Of a stretch of DNA of 64,000 nucleotides, positions 34,501 through 38,642 are shown piece after piece. Made by a program: the position numbers and the translations under genes. The notes beneath the pieces are model-generated. The model was not told the origin of the DNA. It did no database searches and saw only the letters and a list, made by a program, of their open reading frames with translations. The stretch lies in contig OY754978.1 in the NCBI GenBank assembly GCA_963576475.1, forward strand, positions 2,963,364 through 3,027,363, given 5' to 3'. The stretch comes from Molanna angustata. Lineage: Eukaryota; Arthropoda; Insecta; Trichoptera; Molannidae. The first letter of the stretch is position 1; every line of letters begins with the position of its first letter.

Positions 34501-36198
34501 ACAACTCCCTATTTGCTCTAGCTCGCCTCAGGACTAATGTATTGGTTATCACATGACCCAGGTATTAGATTTTTCAGACCTTGATGGTAGACAACAACTC
34601 CCTATTTGCTCTAGCTCGCCTCAGGACTAATGTATTGGTTATCACATGACCCAGGTATTAGATTTTTCAGACCTTGATGGTAGACAACAACTCCCTATTT
34701 GCTCTAGCTCGCCTCAGGACTAATGTATTGGTTATCACATGACCCAGGTATTAGATTTTTCAGACCTTGATGGTAGACAACAACTCCCTATTTGCTCTAG
34801 CTCGCCTCAGGACTAATGTATTGGTTATCACATGACCCAGGTATTAGATTTTTCAGACCTTGATGGTAGACAACAACTCCCTATTTGCTCTAGCTCGCCT
34901 CAGGACTAATGTATTGGTTATCACATGACCCAGGTATTAGATTTTTCAGACCTTGATGGTAGACAACAACTCCCTATTTGCTCTAGCTCGCCTCAGGACT
35001 AATGTATTGGTTATCACATGACCCAGGTATTAGATTTTTCAGACCTTGATGGTAGACAACAACTCCCTATTTGCTCTAGCTCGCCTCAGGACTAATGTAT
35101 TGGTTATCACATGACCCAGGTATTAGATTTTTCAGACCTTGATGGTAGACAACAACTCCCTATTTGCTCTAGCTCGCCTCAGGACTAATGTATTGGTTAT
35201 CACATGACCCAGGTATTAGATTTTTCAGACCTTGATGGTAGACAACAACTCCCTATTTGCTCTAGCTCGCCTCGGGACTAATGTATTGGTTATCACATGA
35301 CCCAGGTATTAGATTTTTCAGACCTTGATGGTAGACAACAACTCCCTATTTGCTCTAGCTCGCCTCAGGACTAATGTATTGGTTATCACATGACCCAGGT
35401 ATTAGATTTTTCAGACCTTGATGGTAGACAACAACTCCCTATTTGCTCTAGCTCGCCTCAGGACTAATGTATTGGTTATCACATGACCCAGGTATTAGAT
35501 TTTTCAGACCTTGATGGTAGACAACAACTCCCTATTTGCTCTAGCTCGCCTCAGGACTAATGTATTGGTTATCACATGACCCAGGTATTAGATTTTTCAG
35601 ACCTTGATGGTAGACAACAACTCCCTATTTGCTCTAGCTCGCCTCAGGACTAATGTATTGGTTATCACATGACCCAGGTATTAGATTTTTCAGACCTTGA
35701 TGGTAGACAACAACTCCCTATTTGCTCTAGCTCGCCTCGGGACTTCTGTATTGGTTATCATATTTGTCCAGGGAATTCAGAGCATTCGGCGATGGAGTCA
35801 CATTTCAAATGATACATTTCACATTTCATTTATTTCCATATTGTTGAATGTTCTTTATTTTGTTTTTCCAGGATCGCATGAAAGTGCTGTGCGAGAGTCT
35901 GCGTCAGCATCTTCCGGATTCTTGCACTTTTGTTGAGCCTCAGGGTGGATATTTTGTTTGGATCAACACCCCCGTGGATGCTGCGGAGTTCTTGGCCTGG
36001 AGCAAAGAACACGGAGGACCTGGCGCCGTGCCAGCAGTCAGATTCGTTCCGCAAATAGGGAAAACCCTGCCCAAGAGTTCTCAGAACGCCGTCAGGGTTT
36101 CCGTGGGCTTTCACGACGACAAGACTCTGAGGGAAGCTGGTAAAGTCTTGGGTGAAACAATGAAGGAATATCTCAAGTATCAAGTATCCGAACAGTGA
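10381..36198 (+). CDS. PLP-dependent class I/II aminotransferase, seven coding exons
   Basis: Seven exons with GT-AG borders and compatible phases join into 1371 nt, 456 residues plus TGA at 36196-36198. The product is a fold-type I PLP enzyme that should move an amino group between an amino acid and a 2-oxo acid. Visible family features: an N-terminal NLRHLFEESAALDV segment; YLFQYGP near residue 85; LTCGATHGL in exon 3, the PLP-phosphate loop; IPNFHNPT with Asn208; CDDVYN with Asp236 and Tyr239 contacting the pyridine ring; SNGSFSKILAPG with Lys286, the Schiff-base lysine; and AVRVSVGF with Arg423 for substrate carboxylate. All key residues are intact and the length is normal, so the gene is probably functional. 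The closest group I recognise is the insect YER152C-like / 2-aminoadipate-aminotransferase-like set; the substrate cannot be read from sequence. Introns hold LINEs, a BEL/Pao element, MITEs and three tandem arrays. Start chosen at 10381 (MASSKK); an upstream exon is likely. Confidence 0.9.
10711..11205. repeat. 33-bp tandem repeat, exactly 15 units, in intron 1
   Basis: The unit reads ATTGGCATCTAGTATCAA followed by TATTCCACTATTCTG. Units differ only at CATCT/CATCA and AGTATC/AGTTTC. The period is a multiple of three and the unit has no stop in one frame of each strand, so 190-codon open frames appear on both strands; they are artefacts of the array. It begins 117 bp after exon 1. Confidence 0.97.
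12078..15020 (-). CDS. LINE ORF2: endonuclease and reverse transcriptase
   Basis: The frame is intact. It runs 991 codons from an ATG at 15053, but I prefer the ATG at 15020 (MDDTLQD), codon 12, which follows the ORF1 stop (15028-15030) by 7 bases. Numbering from 15053, the APE-type endonuclease occupies about 48-260: LNIRS (Asn54), TEAH (Glu83), GDIN (Asp185), LDHIW (Asp231, His232) and TDHH (Asp254, His255). The reverse transcriptase occupies about 495-800: FVDLRKAFD (Asp634), GIPQGTVIGP (690-699) and SYADD (720-724). The C-terminus carries the usual NDLPDELR segment. It nicks target DNA and copies its own RNA there. All catalytic residues look present, so the enzyme may be active although ORF1 is broken. 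Frames on the opposite strand are shadows. Confidence 0.9.
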   Translation of the reverse strand: MDDTLQDIIDENSNISEFICETSKECEIILSDLNHAFSIINLNIRSIQKNFDEFLVYLNSIKYEPDCIVLTEAHLTDYSNFHIPNYTCFKTTKYINKSSGIVAFIKSIHTNVIASEIQLSLANCLEIIITTNNIKYHIYAIYRTHLSNVYTFINEIKNNILLQTKNKKCIILGDININILKHINKSEKDEYLNTMTFYNFKSCINSPTREMVGQNPSCLDHIWTNKRDIENIKTIVWKNNITDHHLCIYLYSQRNDKSNSESVMNVRTAKVNYEKLKMSLKDETWSSVFQVHDVNSCAQNFEETLLSHLKKSTEVIHKYNIKSKHKKIKPWITYGLIVSIRKREKTFKLTKKYPDSENIKRYYKRYRNLLTHLIKKTKDKYYELKLLKNCHDSKKTWNIINEITNKTKKKIDIKQINDGNNIIQVNENPKQCAKIFNEYFVSVGENLAKNINKNYTNDQINNDLNNPNNFSEFKETNENEVLEIIKSLKGGSAPGHDGITAELLKNVSQHICKPLTFIINLSLALGTFPTVYKKGIITPIYKSGSQDIVSNYRPITLVSNIAKIFEKIVKKQLLKFLNEKNIINNQQYGFRENMGTQDAIAELTSEIIDALDNRKKCIGIFVDLRKAFDSVSHTKLINKINDIGLQKKVKTWFYSYLNNREQYTKVNNHISEPLTSNFGIPQGTVIGPILFIIYVNEIFNIDLNGKIISYADDTVLIFKENSWKNVTYLANKGINKLKIWFDDNLLSLNSEKTVFVPFCLNVNEITNNININIIQENVTQNKIAKKDEVKYLGITIDKNLKWKHFIELTKNRMRKLIYIFLQLRNILTIQNLKILYFAFVQSILQYGILGWGGTYKTNLKPIEITQKLIIKIILKKPIDFPSNEVFKQFRVLKLNNLYKKYTLLTTFKKYYSEIHENNNRTRSKNNIAIPRVNTSAAQHHFTYLGIKHFNDLPDELRKMKEYIQFKNSIIKHINNYNYIQ
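15028..15507 (-). pseudogene. LINE ORF1, C-terminal part with zinc knuckles
   Basis: The open frame runs from the insertion border at 15507 to TAA at 15028-15030. It holds Gag-type knuckles: CYHCLNFGHSAKWC (CX2CX4HX4C), then CAHCSEQHKTENC and CYNC. Such domains coat the LINE RNA. The N-terminal part of the same ORF lies beyond the BEL/Pao element at 20725-21321, so the gene is split. A methionine at 15438 can start translation of this piece, but it would lack the N-terminal half. Confidence 0.85.
15508..15890 (+). repeat. 5' LTR of the BEL/Pao element
   Basis: 383 bp, TG...CA ends, no difference seen from the 3' LTR. A candidate primer-binding site TGGTCCTTACGAGCC starts at 15895. Short ORFs here recur at the same places in the 3' LTR and are not genes. 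Confidence 0.95.
15891..16896 (+). other. BEL/Pao untranslated leader
   Basis: About 1 kb of AT-rich leader lies between the 5' LTR and the gag-pol ATG. It contains several copies of a TGACGTTCAGTAA-like phrase (about 16508, 16650, 16780 and 16870) and two close copies of GGCGCCAATTCTGGTG near 16742-16782. Their role is unknown. Confidence 0.6.
16897..20184 (+). CDS. BEL/Pao Gag-Pol polyprotein lacking RNase H and integrase
   Basis: 1095 residues in one frame. In order: a Gag region of the DUF1759 type (about 110-280, FSGKYVDFPNFL); zinc knuckles (316-372, CVFCSSTDHFIYAC and CFSCFKNHHIKDC); an aspartic protease of the BEL type (about 435-560) with CLLDSASQASF, Asp448, where the usual G of DSG is A; and reverse transcriptase (about 725-900) with FVADIKMMFRQ (Asp780) and CVDD (856-859). 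Near residues 1003-1008 the sequence jumps from the linker after the polymerase (EWKTFSNNLQ) into the C-terminal domain that normally follows integrase (FWARWQKEYL...NKLCPFF). Full-length relatives have several hundred residues of RNase H and integrase between these. The frame is kept across the junction. Confidence 0.9.
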   Translation: MAKLVKYNLAKLSLDSIHKIAIDAENGDSMNLSKFKIRFSDIEHIKTDFVENHIALEVGASKDFDFTVHQTKYFEFMNTYYEIKEMYSNLYAQTNQNSQNSSTVSNNGSYLPKINLPKFSGKYVDFPNFLSIYQTLVHDNNSLNNVQRLHYLFSCLESDALKTIKHLPITDQNYNIAYNLLCDQFNNTRLIADNHLENIMSLRYVDNVRELRNFVSSVKENIQALQALKLPVEHWDFILVHIIVRKLSVDLRTNFEIHNCSNELPKFSVLMGFLENQCSAFDAATISTKQPSRDISQRKSSKSVFHLTDNGKSKKCVFCSSTDHFIYACNSFKRESLTSRKNFIRQMGLCFSCFKNHHIKDCTSSFSCKICSSKSHNTLIHFENKNTQSSRSQSPTIETSNTVEDSETARAVVLSTECRKLCTVVLATATAYIQDSYGSLQKVRCLLDSASQASFITEGCVRRLCLRRSKAEIPVSALGGQQCRRTKGLTKISLTDRTGSVAISTNALIIDKITNNLPEISISINITDRFKDLVLADEQFNIPGPIDVLIGADVYTDVITGDLMRLGNGLPCAVGTIFGYVIMGSISRDTLRQSRVHSSLVSLVTDISLDKLVNRFWESENVPEYIASDPEDIECEKIFNETSYRDVNGRYVVRLPYQKNHLQLGDSHHVALKRLYNLEIERDSTSKLENSAFMKEYISLGHIKVYNSIPSEGKHYYIPHHCVYKNTVSSRKIRVLFDASVLTSTGVSRNDFLLAVPKLQRYIVDIILNFRCHQVVFVADIKMMFRQILIHPDDQPYQLILWRDFPDNPPQTYVLRTVTYGMKSSPFVSMRVLHELAETGKNIYPLAANVLLSAICVDDIVSGTYSLDEVKRLQREHIHLLQDGVFELRKWSSNKIELLENLPSEFCEIPRPFDDSCNIKLLGIQWNPTANTFTNTVNEVNSENCTKRSILSYFARIFDPLGWLIPIIFMAILILQKLWLLHISWDEPTPSNITSEWKTFSNNLQFIQRFWARWQKEYLHTLQQRSKWLISTETPRIGYLMLIKEDNLPPLQWRTGRILGLLPGKDKVVRVVKLKTSNGAVLRPVNKLCPFFKEN
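20342..20724 (+). repeat. 3' LTR of the BEL/Pao element
   Basis: 383 bp, matching the 5' LTR throughout by eye. It is preceded by a purine-rich tract GGGCCGGGGGA ending at 20341 that should prime plus-strand synthesis, and followed by the AGGTC target duplication. Confidence 0.95.
20725..21321 (-). pseudogene. LINE ORF1, N-terminal part
   Basis: The frame from ATG 21321 encodes a Lys/Glu/Asn-rich, probably coiled-coil region (about 40-100) and an RNA-recognition-like region (about 105-185, with IIIKAKHDN and NRLIINC). It ends at a TGA at 20728-20730, just before the BEL/Pao border. The reading frame of the C-terminal piece (15507-15028) joins in the +1 frame relative to this one, so a small frameshift lies close to the insertion point in addition to the insertion. 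Confidence 0.75.
21322..21746. other. LINE 5' end and flank
   Basis: The first hundred bases are probably the LINE 5' UTR. The phrase CCCACATTGTGGGGTGACCA at about 21430 has relatives near 52130 and 57370, so another small dispersed repeat starts here. The remainder is AT-rich. Confidence 0.4.
21747..22281. mobile_element. MITE, copy 1 of the GGGCCGGTAATACAGT family
   Basis: 535 bp with terminal inverted repeats GGGCCGGTAATACAGT and ACTGTAATACCGGGCC, flanked by AAT on both sides. A second copy, with well over 85 percent similarity by eye, lies at 27052-27613. A 67-codon frame is shared by both copies but lacks transposase motifs. The superfamily is unresolved; a 3-bp duplication would suit PIF/Harbinger. 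Confidence 0.85.
22363..22379. repeat. (GA)n microsatellite
   Basis: A short uninterrupted AG run. Confidence 0.9.
22535..22720 (+). repeat. Dispersed repeat with GGCTTATTGCCATTAGGCAA motif
   Basis: The core, a short hairpin around GCTTATTGCCATTAGGC followed by TTTCTTCCAACCAACC, recurs at 44940-45052/45725-45850 and 53821-53960, and in reverse near 36655-36715. It is probably the 3' end of a retroelement family, because only this part is dispersed. Confidence 0.6.
22955..23265 (+). mobile_element. LINE fragment, ORF2 C-terminus
   Basis: A plus-strand frame with small breaks encodes MRTLRAITGKTLRD...RIRELCEVDDI...RDWYGHVQRMD...RPRGRPPK. This is the conserved C-terminal tail of many LINE ORF2 proteins (W-GHV-RM followed by RG-RP). 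No polymerase core is present. It lies in intron 1, just upstream of exon 2. Confidence 0.75.
23407..23525 (+). CDS. Aminotransferase coding exon 2
   Basis: Bordered by TTCTAG at 23401-23406 and GTATAT from 23526. It encodes DAEEKNNCYLFQYGPTAGWW and the start of the helix that follows, ending in phase 2 within an Arg codon. Confidence 0.85.
23930..24175 (-). repeat. Possible solo LTR fragment, copy 1
   Basis: About 245 bp is shared with 31160-31412 (the phrase TCTGTCGATCAGCTCGTATC and flanks). On the minus strand it begins CTCGGGATTCTCG and has an AATAAA signal near the far end followed by CCAGTGTTGATC, which resembles an LTR R/U5 region. No internal sequence or target duplication was found. 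Confidence 0.45.
24288..24427. mobile_element. Foldback MITE, copy 1 of the GGGGGCAAGTCTGGTC family
   Basis: The ends GGGGGAGCAAGTCTGTTCAA and, on the other strand, TGGGGGCAAGTCTGGTCAAA form long inverted repeats around a short centre near ATAGAACTCCATATGATAA. Related copies lie at about 56300-56470 and 60687-60835. Confidence 0.75.
24448..24662. repeat. Tandem repeat with alternating 38- and 46-bp units
   Basis: Units read ATTGTCACCTCATATATTCA then TTTTCATTGTTTTTTCTC. Every longer unit carries an extra TCCTCATA. The order is 38, 38, 46, 38, 46 and a partial. A degenerate relative lies at about 25028-25110. Open frames here are by-products of the repeat. Confidence 0.9.
24665..24955. repeat. 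Dispersed repeat, copy 1 (pair at 61910-62140)
   Basis: Shares ACGGTGCTGGCCGATTTACT, CAACAAACGCATCATCAAGC and GGATTAGGCTCTGAGGAGGT with 61910-62140 in the same order and orientation. Class unknown. Confidence 0.7.
25482..25636 (+). CDS. Aminotransferase coding exon 3
   Basis: Bordered by TTTATTTTCAG ending at 25481 and GTAACA from 25637. It encodes SNLVLTCGATHGL, the phosphate-binding loop, then the FVEEFTYMIALSLFKEFP strand and helix. Phases 2 in and 1 out match the neighbours. Confidence 0.88.
25845..26235 (+). mobile_element. LINE fragment, end of reverse transcriptase
   Basis: The plus frame encodes YLGSIVTD...RSIYTANRCFFGLRRHLAS...KVTIYKTLLRPVLTYGFECW, the thumb region of a LINE reverse transcriptase. 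After a frameshift near 26085 it continues with WMDGVQRDVEAVGVRNWRG and a WRGMLEEAKA-like tail. A short piece of the same tail recurs at 36290-36350. Confidence 0.8.
26251..26553. repeat. 34-bp tandem repeat, about 9 units, in intron 3
   Basis: The unit is GAGTTGACATGACATGTTTG then TATCATCAATTGAT. It contains two small palindromes, ACATGACATGT and ATCATCAATTGATGA, so each unit can form a hairpin. Some units have TTTTTA for TTTGTA, and one has AATTAATGA. Confidence 0.95.
26799..26960 (+). CDS. Aminotransferase coding exon 4
   Basis: Bordered by ATTTTCAG ending at 26798 and GTGATT from 26961. It encodes VPLTSQGVDVDKFE and WAMFYTIPNFHNPTS with Asn208, the conserved Asn that contacts the cofactor hydroxyl. 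Confidence 0.88.
27052..27613. mobile_element. MITE, copy 2 of the GGGCCGGTATTACAGT family
   Basis: Same family and orientation as 21747-22281, with terminal repeats GGGCCGGTATTACAGT and ACTGTAATACTGGCCC. The flanks are TAT(C) on the left and TAT on the right. Relative to copy 1 it has an extra segment near 27510-27550. Confidence 0.85.
27614..28060. other. Intron 4 DNA, nothing recognised
   Basis: AT-rich with a T-run at about 27690-27702. No motif-bearing frame is visible. Confidence 0.5.
28075..28299 (-). mobile_element. LINE reverse transcriptase fragment (minus)
   Basis: The minus frame encodes LCFAPNKTYGLVFKG...ISFRDQ-like...VTCLGVILERGPRFKNHA. This is the segment after the YADD motif in R1/Jockey-type reverse transcriptases (NPxKT, then YLGV-LD). 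It is a small remnant. Confidence 0.7.
28380..28770 (+). mobile_element. LINE 3' end fragment (plus)
   Basis: A plus frame from about 28490 encodes NRANKAAYYYR...LKWNKLPHDVCGVQSIDNF and KLKTTLFRRALHN followed by a stop: the standard C-terminus of CR1/L2-type ORF2 proteins. It is followed by GGCGCTATATAAATTACTTA and ATTATTATT, a typical CR1/L2 3' tail. Confidence 0.75.
29091..29370 (+). CDS. Aminotransferase coding exon 5 (catalytic lysine)
   Basis: Bordered by TTATTTCCAG ending at 29090 and GTGAGT from 29371. It encodes the CDDVYNLLHY strand (Asp236, Tyr239) and SNGSFSKILAPGVRVGW with Lys286, which binds pyridoxal phosphate as a Schiff base. Of the seven exons it carries the strongest family signature. 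Confidence 0.92.
29811..29925 (+). CDS. Aminotransferase coding exon 6
   Basis: Bordered by ATTGTCACAG ending at 29810 and GTATCT from 29926. It encodes GILQSGGSMNNVMYGLMQSIIELGLADKQLKWYRQIYK, the helical segment after the PLP lysine, ending in phase 0. Confidence 0.88.
29926..30480. other. Start of intron 6, little recognisable
   Basis: A 27-bp direct repeat (ATTGTGGGGGGATTACAGTA plus TAACTAT) occurs twice head to tail at about 30226-30281. The rest is AT-rich. Confidence 0.6.
30539..31156 (-). mobile_element. LINE ORF2 C-terminal fragment with CCHC motif
   Basis: The first minus frame (31156-30929) encodes LDAELNKTMRTITGCVRPTA and LPVLSSIAPPDLRR. The second, after a frameshift (30877-30539), encodes RTGQGRCNYQMWKWG and CDCGARSQTIQHLVEECP. 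The C-C-H-C knuckle is typical of the tail of R1/RTE-type ORF2 proteins. No polymerase core remains. Confidence 0.8.
31160..31412 (-). repeat. Possible solo LTR fragment, copy 2
   Basis: Close relative of 23930-24175, including TCTGTCGATCAGCTAGTATC and GTCGGGAGTATTCGAGAATC. It directly abuts the LINE fragment at 30539-31156. Confidence 0.45.
31574..35758. repeat. 93-bp satellite array, exactly 45 units, in intron 6
   Basis: 4185 bp of head-to-tail 93-bp units starting CACATGACCCAGGTATTAGA and ending ATGTATTGGTTAT. Units are almost identical. The clear difference is CAGGACTAATG (type A) against CGGGACTTCTG (type B). Type B units are numbers 3, 6-11, 13 and 45; unit 40 is a hybrid (CGGGACTAATG). 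Type B lacks the TAA of type A, which is why a 211-codon open frame appears at 32042-32677; I do not treat that as a gene. The array ends 113 bp before exon 7. Each unit holds CAG|GTATTAG, like a splice donor, and ATTTTTCAG|ACC, like an acceptor. Confidence 0.98.
35872..36198 (+). CDS. Aminotransferase coding exon 7 (terminal)
   Basis: Preceded by TGTTTTTCCAG ending at 35871. It encodes DRMKVLCESLRQHLPD, then EPQGGYFVWI, RFVPQIG and NAVRVSVGF with Arg423 for the substrate carboxylate, ending KYQVSEQ and TGA at 36196-36198. Confidence 0.92.
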   Translation, partial: DRMKVLCESLRQHLPDSCTFVEPQGGYFVWINTPVDAAEFLAWSKEHGGPGAVPAVRFVPQIGKTLPKSSQNAVRVSVGFHDDKTLREAGKVLGETMKEYLKYQVSEQ

Positions 36199-36289
36199 TT
36201 GAAGAGTCTACTAATTTATTGAATAGATTTAAGCCCAATTTACATTATGAAATTATTTTTATATTTATTTAATGACTCCAATAGACTCA

Positions 36290-36350
36290 AATAGGAGATG
36301 GTGAGGAATGCTGGAGAAGGCCAAGACTCGTAACGGAGCTGTGGAGCTAC
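36290..36350 (+). repeat. Short LINE 3' tail piece
   Basis: GGAGATGGTGAGGAATGCTG and GAGAAGGCCAAGACTCG match the tail of the LINE fragment at 26165-26225. It is a dead remnant in the probable 3' UTR. Confidence 0.6.
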
Positions 36351-37144
36351 TGATAACGATGATGATGATATGTGGAACTACTGATAACGATTATGATGTA
36401 TAGTACCTATTGTTAATAGTTTCACTAACAATTTTACATGTAGGTATATGTCTAGTTTTTCAATGCATGTATTCTATGACACTTTCGTGTCATGGGCAAT
36501 TTCACAGAAGAGTTTATCAGTCGGAAATTTCTGTGCTTAGTTATCCGTTTTGGTAAATTGCATTCTTCTGCTGTCTCCAGAATAATTATTTTCCTTGTAA
36601 TGTGGGTGGATTCTTTAGTGCTTTTTTCTGTTTCTTTACTCTGTGTTAATGAGATATATTGGTTGGTTGGTTGGAAGCCCTCCTTTGTACACATGTACAT
36701 AAATTATTTTTAGAGTTTCGACTCAACGCACGTGATATTGATTGCTTTATTATTGTTGTGGAAATACTCTATGTAAACATTGTAGTAAGTATAACTTTTT
36801 ACAAGATGTAATATATTAGAATTTAGAGACATCTAGTGAATTATTAGATTACTATGTAATCACGATTTTTATGTTGTTAAGTTGTGAAAAGGTTGGTAAA
36901 AAAAACTTCTTGAGTAATTTTTAAAAGATGAAGAATAATAAGTTGACTTGTTAAAATGAAAATTAAAAATATTCATCCCAGCTTTAGAACTGAAACAATA
37001 ACATTGTTATATTGACTGATACACAAAGTATAGTTATATTGTTTGTACTCAAAATATTGTAAATAGAAGTAAATTGTTTATAAAAAAGATTTTTATTTGG
37101 ACACAATTGTTTTCCCACAAAGAAGTATTTCACATAAACTAGTT

Positions 37145-37154
37145 AATAAATAAA
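37145..37154 (+). terminator. Candidate polyadenylation signal
   Basis: Two overlapping AATAAA hexamers lie about 950 bp after the stop codon of the aminotransferase. Confidence 0.35.
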
Positions 37155-37322
37155 GCATCAATGTACTCAGCATTAATGTACAAAATAAAAAAATAATACA
37201 TACATTAAAAGCAAACTAACATACCTAATAACTTTCTGGGCTAATGATTGTGTAGTCACTTGTTTACATTTTTATATATTTTTGTACATTTCGTTTTTAT
37301 TTTATTTAATTCAATAATGTAA

Positions 37323-38317
37323 TCCAACTGTCGATTCGTTCATGAGAATTCAATTCTCTTAATGAATCGACATTATTAAGCCAAGATGCGTGTACGAAGG
37401 AAAATTTTGTATGGTTTAGTGGACTTTTTGCATGCTAATAACACCAACTAGAGGCCTCGCAGCATATATGTTCCCTTACATGGATTTACTCAGAATTCGG
37501 AGTAGAACATTTTATGTGAGTTTTGTGTGTGTGTGTGTCTGTGTGTCTGTCTGTCCCCCCCTTATAACTTTTGATGCGCTCAATTTACAGAACTCAAATT
37601 TTCAGAATATATAAACAGTTATAGGCCTACAAAACTTTTATACTCAGAATTGTGAAATTTTGTTTTAGTCAGGGGTTATCAACTTTTGAAATTTCGGTTA
37701 ATTTTTCCATATATCTCAGAAACCATAAAAGCTAGAACGCTGAAAATTGGTATAAAGATAGACAAGTACAAAATCTCAAATTAGTTTTTTTTTTAAATTC
37801 CAGGGTTTCTCAAACATTTTTTATTAAGAAAAATATTTTTTTCATGATAAATTTATGAGTTTTAACTGCCTATATTTCCATTTTTTTTTTAAATATTGAA
37901 AAAAGCCGAAACACCCCAACTAGATAATTTAATTTTATATAAAAAATATTGACATTGTATTAGCACATCTCAAATTTTTTCTAACAATTTTTATAAAAAT
38001 TGAATTTAGTGACGACATTGCTTCATAAAATTTGTATGGTAGTAGCTTACACAAAATATCTATGAAGACTAAATTGTTTGATACTTATCTCCAAACTTAC
38101 ATACATACCATCATGCAGTTTTCATATTCGGATCAAAGGACTGACCTCCATACTATCCTATCTTGACATACATACCTAGGTACATGGTTGTATAGAAAAT
38201 CAAATATCTTAAAATATTAAATAATTTGAATTTATGGGTTTATAGTTTGGTACTTATTCTTCAACTATACGTACTATCGCTATCGACAGTTGGATCTCAT
38301 GTGTTACATGCAACTAG
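37323..38317 (+). mobile_element. Non-autonomous Helitron, complete copy 1
   Basis: 995 bp. Begins TCCAACTGTCGATTCG after host A. Ends with the hairpin CATGT-GTT-ACATG and CAACTAG before host T: the 5'-TC / 3'-CTRR ends and A/T target of Helitrons. An imperfect hairpin of about 45 bases (TGTCGATTC...GAATCGACA) lies just inside the 5' end. ATCGACAGTTGGA, the reverse complement of the 5' terminus, sits just before the 3' hairpin. A short GT tract lies near 37525-37550. No Rep-helicase is encoded. Confidence 0.85.
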
Positions 38318-38642
38318 TATATTATCACATCTGGCAGCATTCACTGATCCAGTGTGACTAAGTATGTAGGTAGTTATTCACACCATTCATTTTTATATAT
38401 ATTCAGTCAATAATATTCTTGTGTTCATTCCTTGTAATTACTATTTTACTTGAGTTTTTTTATTTATTTATTCTTGGTTCTTACTCATATGTTTTTATTT
38501 TTTTATATATTCTCTGCTACCATTGATATGGATAGATGTTATGAATGTTTATAAATTGTATTTCTTTGGTTAAGTTTATGCTGTGTCATCTAATATTTTG
38601 TTTTGTAAAGGGCTTTGAGCTGTGAATGTCTCAATAAAAAAA
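38318..38642 (+). other. Probable retroelement 3' tail
   Basis: AT-rich DNA ending GGGCTTTGAGCTGTGAATGT then CTCAATAAAAAAAAATAAAG, which looks like a polyadenylated LINE 3' end. The next LINE starts immediately after it. Confidence 0.35.

Larger units (their letters stand above)
36199..37160 (+). other. Probable 3' UTR and flank of the aminotransferase gene
   Basis: No further coding exon follows. The stretch includes a short LINE tail at 36290-36350 and a reversed dispersed repeat near 36655-36715. Overlapping AATAAA signals at 37145-37154 are the most convincing polyadenylation signal, but earlier AT-rich sites could also serve. Confidence 0.4.

Noticed and set aside
31574..35758. Coding exon of the aminotransferase within the satellite
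   Set aside because: Exons 6 and 7 join in phase without it, and the resulting protein matches the family through this region. A 77-nt unit exon would break the frame.
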